From the NCBI GenBank assembly GCA_937871825.1, contig CALMOK010000095.1, forward strand, positions 1-32,787: a stretch of DNA of 32,787 nucleotides, read 5' to 3'. The stretch is from an uncultured Alphaproteobacteria bacterium (GTDB lineage: Bacteria; Pseudomonadota; Alphaproteobacteria; Rhizobiales; Beijerinckiaceae). The notes below the pieces were generated by a model that was given only the letters and a program-made list of their open reading frames with translations, made no database searches and was not told the DNA's origin. Positions 16,759-25,271 of the stretch are shown here, in pieces. Position numbers and translations under genes: made by a program. Numbering within the stretch: the stretch's first letter is position 1; each line of letters starts with the position of its first letter.

Positions 16759-18153
16759 TCACCGCAGCAGGAAGCCGATGATCCTGTCGGCCCGCGCGCC
16801 GTAGGGCGGCTGCAGCAGGCGCGTGACGCTGCGGGGGCTTTGCAGGAAGATGGGCCGGCGGTGGCTGAAGGTGTCGAACCCCGTCCGTCCATGGTAGGCC
16901 CCGATGCCCGAAGCACCGACACCGCCGAAAGGAAGGCCGTCGATCGCCGCGTGCAGCACCGTCTCGTTGACCGCGACGGTTCCCGACATCGTCCGCTCCA
17001 GCACGGCGGCGAGGCGCGCGTTGTCGGCGCCGAACCAGTAGAGCGCCAGGGCGCGGGGCAGGTTGTTCACCTGGGCGATGGCCTCGTCGAGCGTGTCATA
17101 GGCCAGCACGGGGAGCAGGGGGCCGAAGATTTCGTCCCGCATGATCGGGCTGGTCGGGGCGGGGTCGATGACGAGGGCGGGCGTCACCTTGGGGGGCGCG
17201 AGCGGCCTGTCGAACAGGGGCACCACCGCCTGGCCCTCCTGCAGGGCCGCCAACCGATGCCGCGCCCCCTCGTCCCGCACCGCCGTGTAGCCGGGACCTT
17301 CGGGATCGGGGTAGAGCGCCTGAGCGGCGCGCTTCGCCGCCGTCACGAACGCGTCCCGCAGGGGTCGCGGCACCAGCACGTAGTCGGGCGCCACGCAGGT
17401 CTGCCCGCCGTTCATCAGCTTGCCGGCGACGACGGAGCGGGCCGCCGCTTCGATGTCCGCCGTCTCGTCGATGAGCACGGGCGATTTGCCGCCAAGTTCC
17501 AGGGTCACCGGCGTGAGGTGTTCCGCAGCCGCCGCCATCACCTTGCGGCCGTTGCCCGTCGACCCGGTGAACAGGAGGTGGTCGAGCGGCAAGCGGGTCA
17601 TCGCCGCCGCGACGGCGGCATCCCCTGCGACGGGCGAAACCTCATCTGCCGCGAAGGCTTCCCGAAGGCAGGCGCCGATCAGGTCGGCGGTGGCGGGCGT
17701 CAGTTCGGAGGGTTTGACCAGCGCGCGACAGCCGGCCGCGATCGCCCCGACAAGCGGCAGGAGGCAGAGTTGCACCGGGAAATTCGCCGGTCCGAGGATG
17801 CCGACGACACCCAGCGGCTGCTTGATGATGCGCGCCCGGGCCGGCCAGAAGCGCGGGCCCACGGCGGCGCGCTCGGGCGCGGCCCAGCGAGCGATGCGGG
17901 GCAGGGCGTGGTCGATCGAGCCCAGCACCGTCATGATCTCGGCGACAAGCGTTTCATGGCGCGAGCGCCCGCCGAAATCGGCGTCCAGCGCGACCGCGAA
18001 GGCCTCGGCCCGCGCCTTGATGGCGGATCGCAATCGCCGGAGCGAGGCCTGGCGAGCCGCCAACGAGAGGCCACCTTGCTCGTCCCAGGCGCCGCGCAGC
18101 ACGCCATAGGCGTCCCGCAGCGGGTCCGCTCCTTGACCGGCAGCCCCGCTCAC
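16759..18153 (-). CDS. Aldehyde dehydrogenase of the carotenoid operon
   Basis: 464 residues. NAD(P)-dependent aldehyde dehydrogenase: FTGSTGNGR (~195-203) in the cofactor site, general base Glu219 in VTLELGGKSP, catalytic Cys253 in MNGGQTCVAPD. Overall it resembles the coniferyl-aldehyde dehydrogenase branch. GTG 18153 overlaps the stop of the glycosyltransferase gene (GTGA), so I chose it over the longer frame, which runs inside that gene. As the last gene of the C30 carotenoid operon it most likely oxidises a terminal 4,4'-diapocarotenal to the carboxylic acid, the job of AldH in staphyloxanthin synthesis; this role is inferred from context. Confidence 0.9.
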   Translation of the reverse strand: MSGAAGQGADPLRDAYGVLRGAWDEQGGLSLAARQASLRRLRSAIKARAEAFAVALDADFGGRSRHETLVAEIMTVLGSIDHALPRIARWAAPERAAVGPRFWPARARIIKQPLGVVGILGPANFPVQLCLLPLVGAIAAGCRALVKPSELTPATADLIGACLREAFAADEVSPVAGDAAVAAAMTRLPLDHLLFTGSTGNGRKVMAAAAEHLTPVTLELGGKSPVLIDETADIEAAARSVVAGKLMNGGQTCVAPDYVLVPRPLRDAFVTAAKRAAQALYPDPEGPGYTAVRDEGARHRLAALQEGQAVVPLFDRPLAPPKVTPALVIDPAPTSPIMRDEIFGPLLPVLAYDTLDEAIAQVNNLPRALALYWFGADNARLAAVLERTMSGTVAVNETVLHAAIDGLPFGGVGASGIGAYHGRTGFDTFSHRRPIFLQSPRSVTRLLQPPYGARADRIIGFLLR

Positions 18154-19265
18154 CGTTCTGCCGCGTAGCTGCGGCCGCGCCACGCCGTTTGCCAGCCCAG
18201 CCAGGCCCGTACCAGCGCGGTCCACTGGATGGCCAGCGTGGCCAGAACCGCCAGCGGGTGAAGCGGCACCGCCCCGGCGGGTTCCCGGGCGGCGGCGGCC
18301 TGCAGGAGGCGGGCGCTGAGCGACAGCAGGCAGGCGCTCGCGGCAATCGCCTCGTCGCGCCCCGACGCGTCGGTGGCGAGCGCCACAACAAGCACCAGCC
18401 AGGGCAGCACATGGCCGCCGAGCAGCAGCGCCGTCCAGACCGGCAGGGCGAGCGGCTTGGCCATCCCTTCCGTCGCGTTTTTCAAGAAGCCGTTCCACAC
18501 GGCGGGCGCCGAGTCATACATCCGGCACGTCGCCAGTGCGGTGCCGTCGACAAGATCGGTCCGGTAGCCGGCGGCCCTGAAGGCGCGCGGCAGCTTCAAG
18601 CCGTCATGCAGGCTCGCCCGGATAGCGCCGTGGCCGCCCATCGCCCGGTAGCTGCTCGCCCGCGCCATCATCATCTGCCCGCATCCCGCCCCGAGCCCGA
18701 CACGGCCGTTCCGCCGCATCATGCGGACCGGGAGGTAGCCGAGGATCAGCGTGTTGATCATCGGCACTGTCAGCCGCTCGGCCAGGCTCGGCATGAGCTG
18801 CCGCGGCACGCCGCTTTGAAGGTCGACACCGTGCGGCAGGGCGAGCCGCGCGGCGGCCTCGGGCTGCAGCACCACGTCGGCATCCAGGAACAGGAGGTTC
18901 GGCCGTTGCGTCAGCCCGGCCAGCACCGCGCAGGCGTTCTGCTTGCCGTTCCAGCCGGGGGGAAGGGGCGGAGCGTGGGCGAGGCGCAGGCGCGGATCGT
19001 TGCGGGCAAGCCTCGTCACGATGGCGGCCGTCCCGTCGATCGACCCGTCGTCGAGCACGACGACCTCGACTTCGGCGCCGGTGCTCCGCAACGCGGCCTC
19101 GACGCAAGCGCCGATCGAGGCTTCCTCGTTGCGGGCCGGGATCAGGATGGCGACGGAGGGTGGCGTCGCCGGCAAGGGGGGTGTGCGGAGCGCCCCGAGG
19201 TTCACCGCCGTCATGGCGAAGGGCAGCGCGGCGAGCGCGAGGCAGAGGAGGGCGAGACCCGTCAC
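18150..19265 (-). CDS. crtQ: Family 2 glycosyltransferase, CrtQ-like
   Basis: 371 residues, the same size as S. aureus CrtQ (375). An N-terminal membrane helix is followed by a GT2 domain: IPARNEEASIGACVEAAL (~42-59), VLDDGS (~70-75), LPPGWNGKQNAC (~101-112, the CrtQ-type loop), and the metal-binding LDAD (~127-130). Several hydrophobic segments near the C-terminus anchor it in the membrane. Predicted to transfer a sugar (glucose in the known pathway) to the carotenoid carboxylate, forming an ester. GTG 19265 overlaps the acyltransferase stop by four bases, and its own stop overlaps the aldehyde dehydrogenase start by four. Confidence 0.87.
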   Translation of the reverse strand: MTGLALLCLALAALPFAMTAVNLGALRTPPLPATPPSVAILIPARNEEASIGACVEAALRSTGAEVEVVVLDDGSIDGTAAIVTRLARNDPRLRLAHAPPLPPGWNGKQNACAVLAGLTQRPNLLFLDADVVLQPEAAARLALPHGVDLQSGVPRQLMPSLAERLTVPMINTLILGYLPVRMMRRNGRVGLGAGCGQMMMARASSYRAMGGHGAIRASLHDGLKLPRAFRAAGYRTDLVDGTALATCRMYDSAPAVWNGFLKNATEGMAKPLALPVWTALLLGGHVLPWLVLVVALATDASGRDEAIAASACLLSLSARLLQAAAAREPAGAVPLHPLAVLATLAIQWTALVRAWLGWQTAWRGRSYAAER

Positions 19266-20089
19266 GGCTGCCCGCCATGGGCGGCAACGAACGGTTTCCC
19301 ACCCGCCGCCGCACGGGCGCGGCGCCAAAGGTCGTAGATCCCGCCCACCCCGGCGCTGCCACCCACCAGAACCTGAAAGGCGGCCGCGTCGCGCGCGATG
19401 GCTTCGGCCGCCAATTCATCCTGGGTGGCTTCGAGGTGCCGCGCCAGCAGGTCGTGCCGTGCCGTCCGGGACAGGTCGGCGAGCGCCCGCGCCGGTACGG
19501 ATTCGCCAAAGCGGAGGAGAAGCTCGGGCTTGCGTTCGTCCCAGAACGGGTAATCGAGGGCGAGCGGCACCAGGGTGGCTTCGGGAACGCGGTCGACGAG
19601 GTGGACGAGGCCGGGCGCGAGGCGGACGGGGCGCTCGCGCGGGTCGGCGAACCGGCCTTGCGCGGTGACGAACAGCATCCCCCGCGGTTCGCTAAGGATG
19701 TGGGCCGACGTCGCCAGGAAAGCCGCAGCCCCCGCCATGCTATTCTGCGCGACGCCAAAGGCACCGATACGGCCCATGAACCCATATCGGCTCATCATCA
19801 CGTCGTCGATCGGCGCGTGCCCGGCCCGGCCCGGGAAGAGCCTTGCCATCAGCACGGCATAGATCGCCGCGTCCCACCACGACGGATGGTTCGAGTAGAC
19901 CAGGAGCGCGGGCGTGTTGGGAGCCGGCGGCGGCCCGCCGTTGGACAGCCGCACGGCATGGAAGTCACGCTTCAGCGCCCGGGTGAAGATGCCGGCGAAC
20001 CCGGCGAACCACAGGGCGGAGCGCCGAGCGACGGCTCGCCGCGCATCGGCGGCCAGCTTGGCTTCGCGCTCGATCGCGCCGCCGCTCAT
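19262..20089 (-). CDS. crtO: PlsC-like acyltransferase, CrtO-type
   Basis: 275 residues. Lysophospholipid-type acyltransferase fold with the HX4D catalytic motif in SNHPSWWDAAIY (His68, Asp73) and a downstream VTAQGRFADPRERP segment. Predicted to esterify the sugar of the carotenoid glycoside with a fatty acid, as CrtO does in staphyloxanthin, though CrtO of Staphylococcus is not closely similar in sequence and the symbol rests on context. The open frame extends to 20125, but ATG 20089 lies one base after the crtP stop and fits coupled translation. Its stop overlaps the glycosyltransferase start. Confidence 0.8.
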   Translation of the reverse strand: MSGGAIEREAKLAADARRAVARRSALWFAGFAGIFTRALKRDFHAVRLSNGGPPPAPNTPALLVYSNHPSWWDAAIYAVLMARLFPGRAGHAPIDDVMMSRYGFMGRIGAFGVAQNSMAGAAAFLATSAHILSEPRGMLFVTAQGRFADPRERPVRLAPGLVHLVDRVPEATLVPLALDYPFWDERKPELLLRFGESVPARALADLSRTARHDLLARHLEATQDELAAEAIARDAAAFQVLVGGSAGVGGIYDLWRRARAAAGGKPFVAAHGGQP

Positions 20090-20090
20090 T

Positions 20091-21614
20091 TCAGGAGGCG
20101 CGCCGGAGCGACGTCCTGTCCCCATCGAGCGCGTCGGCCGCGATCCAGCCGGACATCATCACCATCGGCATGCCGGGGCCGGGATGGGCCGCCCCGCCGG
20201 CGAGATAGAGCCCCTTGACCTGACGCGAGCGATTGCCGGGCTTGAACGCACCAAGGTATTTGCCGTGGCTCGCCAGACCATAGATGGCACCGTTTAGCAC
20301 CTTGTAGCGGTCGTGGATGTCTTGCGGGGTGAGCGCCCGCTCGACCACGATGCGGCTTTCGATGTCGGCCATGCCGGCGGTGCGCTTCAGCTTGTCGAGG
20401 ATCACCTTGCGGTAGGCGGGGAACATCGTCTTCCAGTCGTGGTGCGGTCGCAGGTAGGGCGTGTGGACCAGCACGTAAAGCGCCTCGCCCCCCGCCGGGG
20501 CGACGCCCGGATCGGTGCGGGCCGGCGCCGCGATGTAGCAGGTGGGGTCCGGCGCGGGTTCGCCCTTGTTGTAGATCCAGTCGAACTCCTCGTGGGCGCT
20601 GCGCGAAAACACGAAATCATGGTGCAGGAGGTGCTCGTAACCACGCGACAGCCCGAGGTACAGGACCACGCCTGAGCAGGCCGGCTTGAACTTGTCCTTG
20701 TAGACCTCGCCCGTGGGGCCGCCCACCAATTCTGTGTAGGTGCGGATGGCGTCCATGTTGGAGACCACGGCGGACACGGGGTAGCGCTCCCCTTTGGCGG
20801 TCTTGACGGCCTCGACGGCGCCATTCTGGACGTCAAGACCCGTCACGTCCGTTTCGGGCCTCAACGTCACGCCGAGCCGGCCACACAGGCCCAGCAAGGC
20901 TTCGGCAACAGCCCGCGTGCCACCGACCGGATACCACACGCCGCCACTCGCCTGCATGTGGGCGATGGCGCAGAGCACGGCCGGCGAGGCATAGGGCGAG
21001 GAGCCGACGTATTGGGTGAAATGGTCCAGCATCTGGGCCACGCGCTCGTCCGGCACATGGCCGCGCACGCTTGACGCCACCGAGCGGCCCATGCGGAGCG
21101 ACAACACGTCCCGCAGGGTGCTGGGGCTCATGTTGCGCTTGAAATCCATCGTGTCGCGCAGGTCCTCGACGGATTTCCAGAAAAAGAACCGCTCCGACAC
21201 CCCATGCAGGTTCTCAGCGAATTTCTGAAACGCCGCATAGCCCTTGCCGATGTCCTTGCCGGGCGCGAACCCGTCGAGGGTCGACGCCATGGCGCCGACA
21301 TCTTCCTGCAAGTCGAGCGTCGCCCCGTCGTCGAAGAAGCAGCGCCATTGCGGATCGAGGCGGATCATCGGAAGGTGGTCTTCGAGCTTTTCGCCGGCTT
21401 CGGCGAAGATGCGCCGCAGCACGGCCGGCACCGTCAGGATGGTCGGCCCCATGTCGAAGCGGAAGCCGCCTTCCTCGAAGACCGCCGCCTTGCCGCCGAA
21501 CCAGGGGTTCTTGTCGAACAGCGTCACGCGATGGCCGCGCGCGCCCAGGACGGCAGCCGCCGCGAGGCCGCCGAGACCGCTGCCGATCACCGCAACGGGA
21601 GAAGTGGTTGTCAT
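20091..21614 (-). CDS. crtP: Diapocarotenoid oxidase, CrtP-like (phytoene desaturase superfamily)
   Basis: 507 residues. FAD-binding GSGLGG at 11-16, then GFRFDMGPTILTVP. Long stretches follow S. aureus CrtP more closely than CrtN: PQWRCFFDDGATLDL, FTQYVGSSPYASPAVL, HMQASGGVWYPVGG, NGAIYG, and the C-terminal GGAAHPGPGMPMVMMSGW. CrtP oxidises terminal methyl groups of the C30 polyene to the aldehyde; the aldehyde dehydrogenase of the same operon would finish to the acid. Lies 12 bases after crtN and one base before the acyltransferase gene. Assignment of CrtP versus CrtN is by recalled sequence comparison and needs a tree. Confidence 0.88.
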   Translation of the reverse strand: MTTTSPVAVIGSGLGGLAAAAVLGARGHRVTLFDKNPWFGGKAAVFEEGGFRFDMGPTILTVPAVLRRIFAEAGEKLEDHLPMIRLDPQWRCFFDDGATLDLQEDVGAMASTLDGFAPGKDIGKGYAAFQKFAENLHGVSERFFFWKSVEDLRDTMDFKRNMSPSTLRDVLSLRMGRSVASSVRGHVPDERVAQMLDHFTQYVGSSPYASPAVLCAIAHMQASGGVWYPVGGTRAVAEALLGLCGRLGVTLRPETDVTGLDVQNGAVEAVKTAKGERYPVSAVVSNMDAIRTYTELVGGPTGEVYKDKFKPACSGVVLYLGLSRGYEHLLHHDFVFSRSAHEEFDWIYNKGEPAPDPTCYIAAPARTDPGVAPAGGEALYVLVHTPYLRPHHDWKTMFPAYRKVILDKLKRTAGMADIESRIVVERALTPQDIHDRYKVLNGAIYGLASHGKYLGAFKPGNRSRQVKGLYLAGGAAHPGPGMPMVMMSGWIAADALDGDRTSLRRAS

Positions 21615-21626
21615 GGCACGCCTTGC

Positions 21627-23183
21627 TTAAACCGGGGTGGTGGATGCCAGGGGCATCTCATCCTTGTAGGAAGGGATCGTGTGGCCGAGCCCGAGGTCTT
21701 CGAGCACGAGGTCGCTTGTGATGCGCGCGCCCTCGTAGATGACCGGCAGGCCCGACCCTGGATGCGTGCCGCCGCCCACGAGGTAGACGCCGTCCACCCC
21801 TTCAAACTTGTTGCGTGGGCGAAACAGCAGCATCTGGTCGAGAGAATGGGCGAGGTTGAACGTCGCCCCCCGGTAGATCGCCATATCGTCCCGCCAATCG
21901 TCCGGCGTCACGACTTTCTCGTAGCGGATGCGCTTCCGCAGGTCCGTGAAGCCGAACTTTTCCAGCCGGTCGATCACGATGTCGCGGAACTTCGTCTTTT
22001 CGATTGCCCAGTCGATCTTGCCGCAATGGCCGACCGGCACCAGGACGTAGATCGACGAGCCGCCCGGCCCATCGAAAGCGGGATCAGAACGCGACGGGTT
22101 CTGCACGTAGATCGACGGATCGATTGGTGGGTGCTCGGCCGCCTCGATCTCGGCGACGTTGCGGCGATATTCCTTGCTGAGTACGATGGTATGGTGATCG
22201 AGGTGCTCGTAGCGGCCCTCGATGCCGAGGTAGAGCATGAAGGTCGAGCAGGAATAATTGGACTTCTCGATCTTCTTGTCGGACCAGCGGCGGCGCAGCC
22301 GCGCCGGGATCAGGCGGGGAATGGCATGGGCGAAGTCGCCGTTGACCACCACGGCGTCGGCCGCGAACAAACCTTCGCTCGTCCGCACCCCGGTGGCGGT
22401 CCGGCCGTCGAACTCGATGGCCTCGACATCCTCGTTCATCCTGAACGTGACGCCGAGTTGCCGGGCCGCCTCGGCCATCCCATCACTGAGAGCACCGCAC
22501 CCGCCCATCGGATGCCACACCCCGAACTCGTATTCGAGGAAGGACAAGATGGTGAACAGGCTCGGGCAGCGGAACGGCGACATGCCGAGGTATTTTGTCT
22601 GAAACGAGAAGGCCAGCCGGATACGCGGGTCACGGAACAACTGGCCGAGGTCGCCATCCACCGAGGACATCGGCGAAAGATAACGCAACGACTTCAGAAC
22701 ATCTGGTGAAAGCAGGTCAAGCGGCCCGAGGAAAGGCTTCTGCAGCACGGGCCTGAACGCCGCCAGCTTGCTGCGTCCCCGCTCGATGAACCGCCTGATG
22801 TTCTTGGCGTCGGCAGGGTCGATCTTGGCGATCTCGACCTCGAGCTGGTCGAGATCGCTGGTTGTCACGAGTTCCGGGCCGTCCTCGAAGATCAGGCGAT
22901 AATGCGGATCGAGGCGCTTCAGGGTGACAAAATCGTCGAGGTCGAGTCCACAGCGATGGAAAAGGCTTTGCAGGATTTGCGGGTACAAGAAGAAGGTCGG
23001 CCCGATGTCGAAACGGTAACCCTCCGCTTCCACCACCCGGGTCCGGCCCCCCACCGCACCGAGGCGCTCGAACACCGTGACGTCCACGCCTGCGGCTGCC
23101 AGCAAAAGCGCCGAAGCAAGCCCTCCAGGGCCCGCGCCGACGATCGCAGTCTTCTTTCGGCGCTCGATCTTTCCAAAGTTCAT
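21627..23183 (-). CDS. crtN: Diapophytoene/squalene desaturase, CrtN-like
   Basis: 518 residues. FAD-binding GAGPGG at 16-21, GYRFDIGPTFFLYP, and a C-terminal GGGTHPGSGLPVIYEG. Segments FQTKYLGMSPFRCPSLFTIL, FGVWHPMGG, SNYSCSTFMLYLGIEG, HTIVLSKEYRRN and DPSIYVQNPSRSDPAF follow S. aureus CrtN (FQTLYIGIDP..., LDYSCSAFLMYIGI, DPSIYVYVP). It would introduce the conjugated double bonds into a C30 precursor, probably in association with the membrane. First gene of the operon, with a 185-base leader region. The ribosome site before ATG 23183 is weak. Confidence 0.9.
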   Translation of the reverse strand: MNFGKIERRKKTAIVGAGPGGLASALLLAAAGVDVTVFERLGAVGGRTRVVEAEGYRFDIGPTFFLYPQILQSLFHRCGLDLDDFVTLKRLDPHYRLIFEDGPELVTTSDLDQLEVEIAKIDPADAKNIRRFIERGRSKLAAFRPVLQKPFLGPLDLLSPDVLKSLRYLSPMSSVDGDLGQLFRDPRIRLAFSFQTKYLGMSPFRCPSLFTILSFLEYEFGVWHPMGGCGALSDGMAEAARQLGVTFRMNEDVEAIEFDGRTATGVRTSEGLFAADAVVVNGDFAHAIPRLIPARLRRRWSDKKIEKSNYSCSTFMLYLGIEGRYEHLDHHTIVLSKEYRRNVAEIEAAEHPPIDPSIYVQNPSRSDPAFDGPGGSSIYVLVPVGHCGKIDWAIEKTKFRDIVIDRLEKFGFTDLRKRIRYEKVVTPDDWRDDMAIYRGATFNLAHSLDQMLLFRPRNKFEGVDGVYLVGGGTHPGSGLPVIYEGARITSDLVLEDLGLGHTIPSYKDEMPLASTTPV

Positions 23184-23214
23184 TCTGAGTGTGTACTTCG
23201 CACGTCCTAGGCCT

Positions 23215-23233
23215 CGCTACCGGCTATGTAGCG
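23215..23233. promoter_or_regulatory. Inverted repeat in the crtN leader
   Basis: CGCTAC-N7-GTAGCG, centred about 40 bases upstream of the crtN ATG. The position suits an operator or leader hairpin for the carotenoid operon. No known regulator consensus is matched. Confidence 0.35.
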
Positions 23234-23360
23234 CGAAGACGAAATGCCGCTATCCCCCTGAAACGGAATTTTGCCGGTTCCACATTTTTATCCGCGATGG
23301 GGACGAGGTCGGCCGGTTTATCGGTCGACCACGCCCAGGACGTGACGATGGGGGCCACAA

Positions 23361-23383
23361 GGGCTGGCCTACTGGGTCAGCCC
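23361..23383 (-). terminator. Imperfect hairpin at the end of the ABC importer operon
   Basis: GGGCTG...CAGCCC arms with inner CC/GG pairs and one mismatch around the loop, spanning the stop codon of the binding-protein gene. The T-run is poor. It lies between the importer operon and the crtN promoter region. Confidence 0.35.
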
Positions 23384-24361
23384 CGCCTTCTCGGACACCG
23401 CGTGGGTCCAGGCGCCCTGCGGTTCCTTTGTGATCACCGGATCGGAGCCGGCCGACAACAGGATTTTGACGGTCCGCTCGTAATCGGCGGGATCCAGCGC
23501 GCCGCCGGTGCCCTGCGTCAACAAGTTGACCTCGTCGATCATGTGCTTTTGGTGCACCTCGGTCTGTGCCCCGGATGGATCGTTGTCGAGAACGATCTTG
23601 ACCGTCTCGTCCGGGTGCTGGCGGGCATAGTCCCACCCTTTCATCGAGGCTTTCACGAAGCGGGCCATCTTGTCCACGAAAGCCGGGTCCTTCAGCTTGC
23701 CCTCAAGCGCGTAAAGCCCGTCCTCCACCGTGGCGACGCCCTGGTCGGTGTAGTTGAAGACCACCAGCTGCTCGGGCTTCATCCCGGATTCAAGCACCTG
23801 CCAATATTCGTTGTAGGTCATGGTGGAAATGCAGGCCGCCTGCTTTTGCAGCAACGGGTCGACGTTGAACCCCTGCTTCAGCACCGTCACGCCGCTGGGC
23901 GAGCCGTCCGTCTTCACCCCGAGCTTCGCCATCCAGGCCAGGAACGGGTATTCGTTGCCGGCGAACCAGACGCCGAGCGTGTGGCCGGGGAAGTTTTCGG
24001 GCGTCTTGATGCCGGAATCAGCCCGGCAGGTGAGCTGGAGGCCGGACCGCTTGAACGGCTGGGCGATGTTGACGACGGGCGAGCCCTTTTCGCGCGTGGC
24101 AAGGGCCGAGGGCATCCAATCCACCACCACGTCGGCGCCCCCGCCCGCCAGAACCTGCTGAGGGTTGATGTCCGGGCCGCCCGGCTTGATGGTCACGTCA
24201 AGGCCGGCGTCCTTGTAGAAGCCCTTGTCCTTGGCGACGTAGTAGCCGCCGAACTGAGCGTCGGCGACCCACTTCAACTGCAGCGAGACGGCATCCGCCG
24301 CCTGCGCGGCGCCGGCCGCCCCCGATGCCACCAGGGCCAAACCGCAAAGCCAATGTTTCAT
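23369..24361 (-). CDS. ABC importer substrate-binding protein (NMT1/THI5-like)
   Basis: 330 residues. Signal peptide of about 21 residues (MKHWLCGLALVASGAAGAAQA). The mature start VSLQLKWVADAQFGGYYVAKDKGFYKDAGLDV and IKPGGPDINPQQVLAGGGADV are typical of the NMT1/THI5-like family that includes binders of thiamine-precursor pyrimidine (ThiY) and riboflavin (RibY). The KPGGPDI and QFGGYYVA pieces resemble RibY, but I cannot fix the ligand, and no TPP or FMN riboswitch is evident upstream. ATG 24361 has AAGGAA seven bases before it. Last gene of the operon, 23 bases after the second permease. Confidence 0.85.
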   Translation of the reverse strand: MKHWLCGLALVASGAAGAAQAADAVSLQLKWVADAQFGGYYVAKDKGFYKDAGLDVTIKPGGPDINPQQVLAGGGADVVVDWMPSALATREKGSPVVNIAQPFKRSGLQLTCRADSGIKTPENFPGHTLGVWFAGNEYPFLAWMAKLGVKTDGSPSGVTVLKQGFNVDPLLQKQAACISTMTYNEYWQVLESGMKPEQLVVFNYTDQGVATVEDGLYALEGKLKDPAFVDKMARFVKASMKGWDYARQHPDETVKIVLDNDPSGAQTEVHQKHMIDEVNLLTQGTGGALDPADYERTVKILLSAGSDPVITKEPQGAWTHAVSEKAGLTQ

Positions 24362-24384
24362 GCTAGTTCCTTCTTGCAATCGGT

Positions 24385-25271
24385 TTATCGGGCCCGGCGC
24401 CGAAACGACGGATGCCAGAACGTGACGCGGCGTTCAGCCAGAACGATGCCGCCGTAAAGCACGGAGCCGGTGAGCGCCGCGACCGCGATGGTGGCCCACA
24501 CCATGTCGATGTTCATGCGGCCCACCTCGGCGTTGATGCGGAAGCCCATTCCGACGATGGGCGTGCCGAAGAATTCGGCGACGATCGCGCCGACCAGGGC
24601 CAGCGTGGTGTTGATTTTCAAGCCGTTGAAGATGAAGGGAAGGGCCGCCGGAACGCGCAGCTTGCGCAGGGTCGTTCCGTAGGAGGCCGCGTAGGTGCTC
24701 ATCAAGTCGCGGTCGATCTGGCTGCTCGACGCCAGCCCGGCGTTACAGTTCACCAGCATGGGAAAGAACGTCATGACGGTGACGACGGCGGCCTTGGACG
24801 GCCAGTCGAAGCCGAACCACATGACCATGATGGGTGCGATTCCGACGATCGGCAGGGCGGAGATCAGGGTGCCGAGGGGCAGCAGGCCGCGCTGCAGGAA
24901 GGGCACGCGGTCGATCAGGATCGCCACAAGCAGCCCGACGTCGAGCCGACGAGATAGCCGACCGCCAAGCCCTTGCCGGTCTGCAGGAGGTCGGCCGCCA
25001 GGATCCCCGGCGATGTCAGGATGCGGGCGGCGATGGCCGAGGGTGGCGGCAGGATCACGCCCGGCAGATGCAACCCGCGCACCGCCATCTCCCACCAGAA
25101 CAGGAGCGTGGCGCCGAAGACGAGGGGGATGGCGAGGGCGCAGGCCCGGCCGGCAACGCCGCTGCGCGGCGCCTTGGCGACGAGAAGTTCGACGGCCGCC
25201 CAGGCCAGCAACCAGACGAGCACGCAGCCCATCCAGTAGGACACGCCGGCAATGGGCGGCCCCTCGCTCAT
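24385..25271 (-). pseudogene. ABC importer permease 2, frame-disrupted
   Basis: Inner-membrane permease (BPD_transp_1 family). The true start is ATG 25271, overlapping the permease 1 stop (ATGA) and preceded by GAGGAGGTGG. It reads SEGPPIAGVSYWMGCVLVWL through GKGLAVGYLVGSTSG, then hits a stop soon after. The rest (LLVAILIDRVPFLQRGLLPLG, then the EAA-type cytoplasmic loop and C-terminal helices) continues in another frame to 24385. The break is at about 24934-24936, in a short G run on the minus strand, and one added G would restore SG-LLVAILIDRV and a ~295-residue protein. The whole interval is 887 bases, one short of a multiple of three. It could be a real mutation or a sequencing error. 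Confidence 0.75.

Noticed and set aside
21204-22709. 501-codon plus-strand open frame across crtP and crtN
   Set aside because: It runs across the junction of two clear minus-strand genes and has shadow-type composition.
23240-23290. GGAAC and CGTT elements on the minus strand upstream of crtN, possible EcfG promoter
   Set aside because: The spacing is only about 11 bases; EcfG promoters need about 16-17.
23189-24457. 422-codon plus-strand open frame opposite the binding protein gene
   Set aside because: It is antisense to a protein with signal peptide and NMT1-family motifs.
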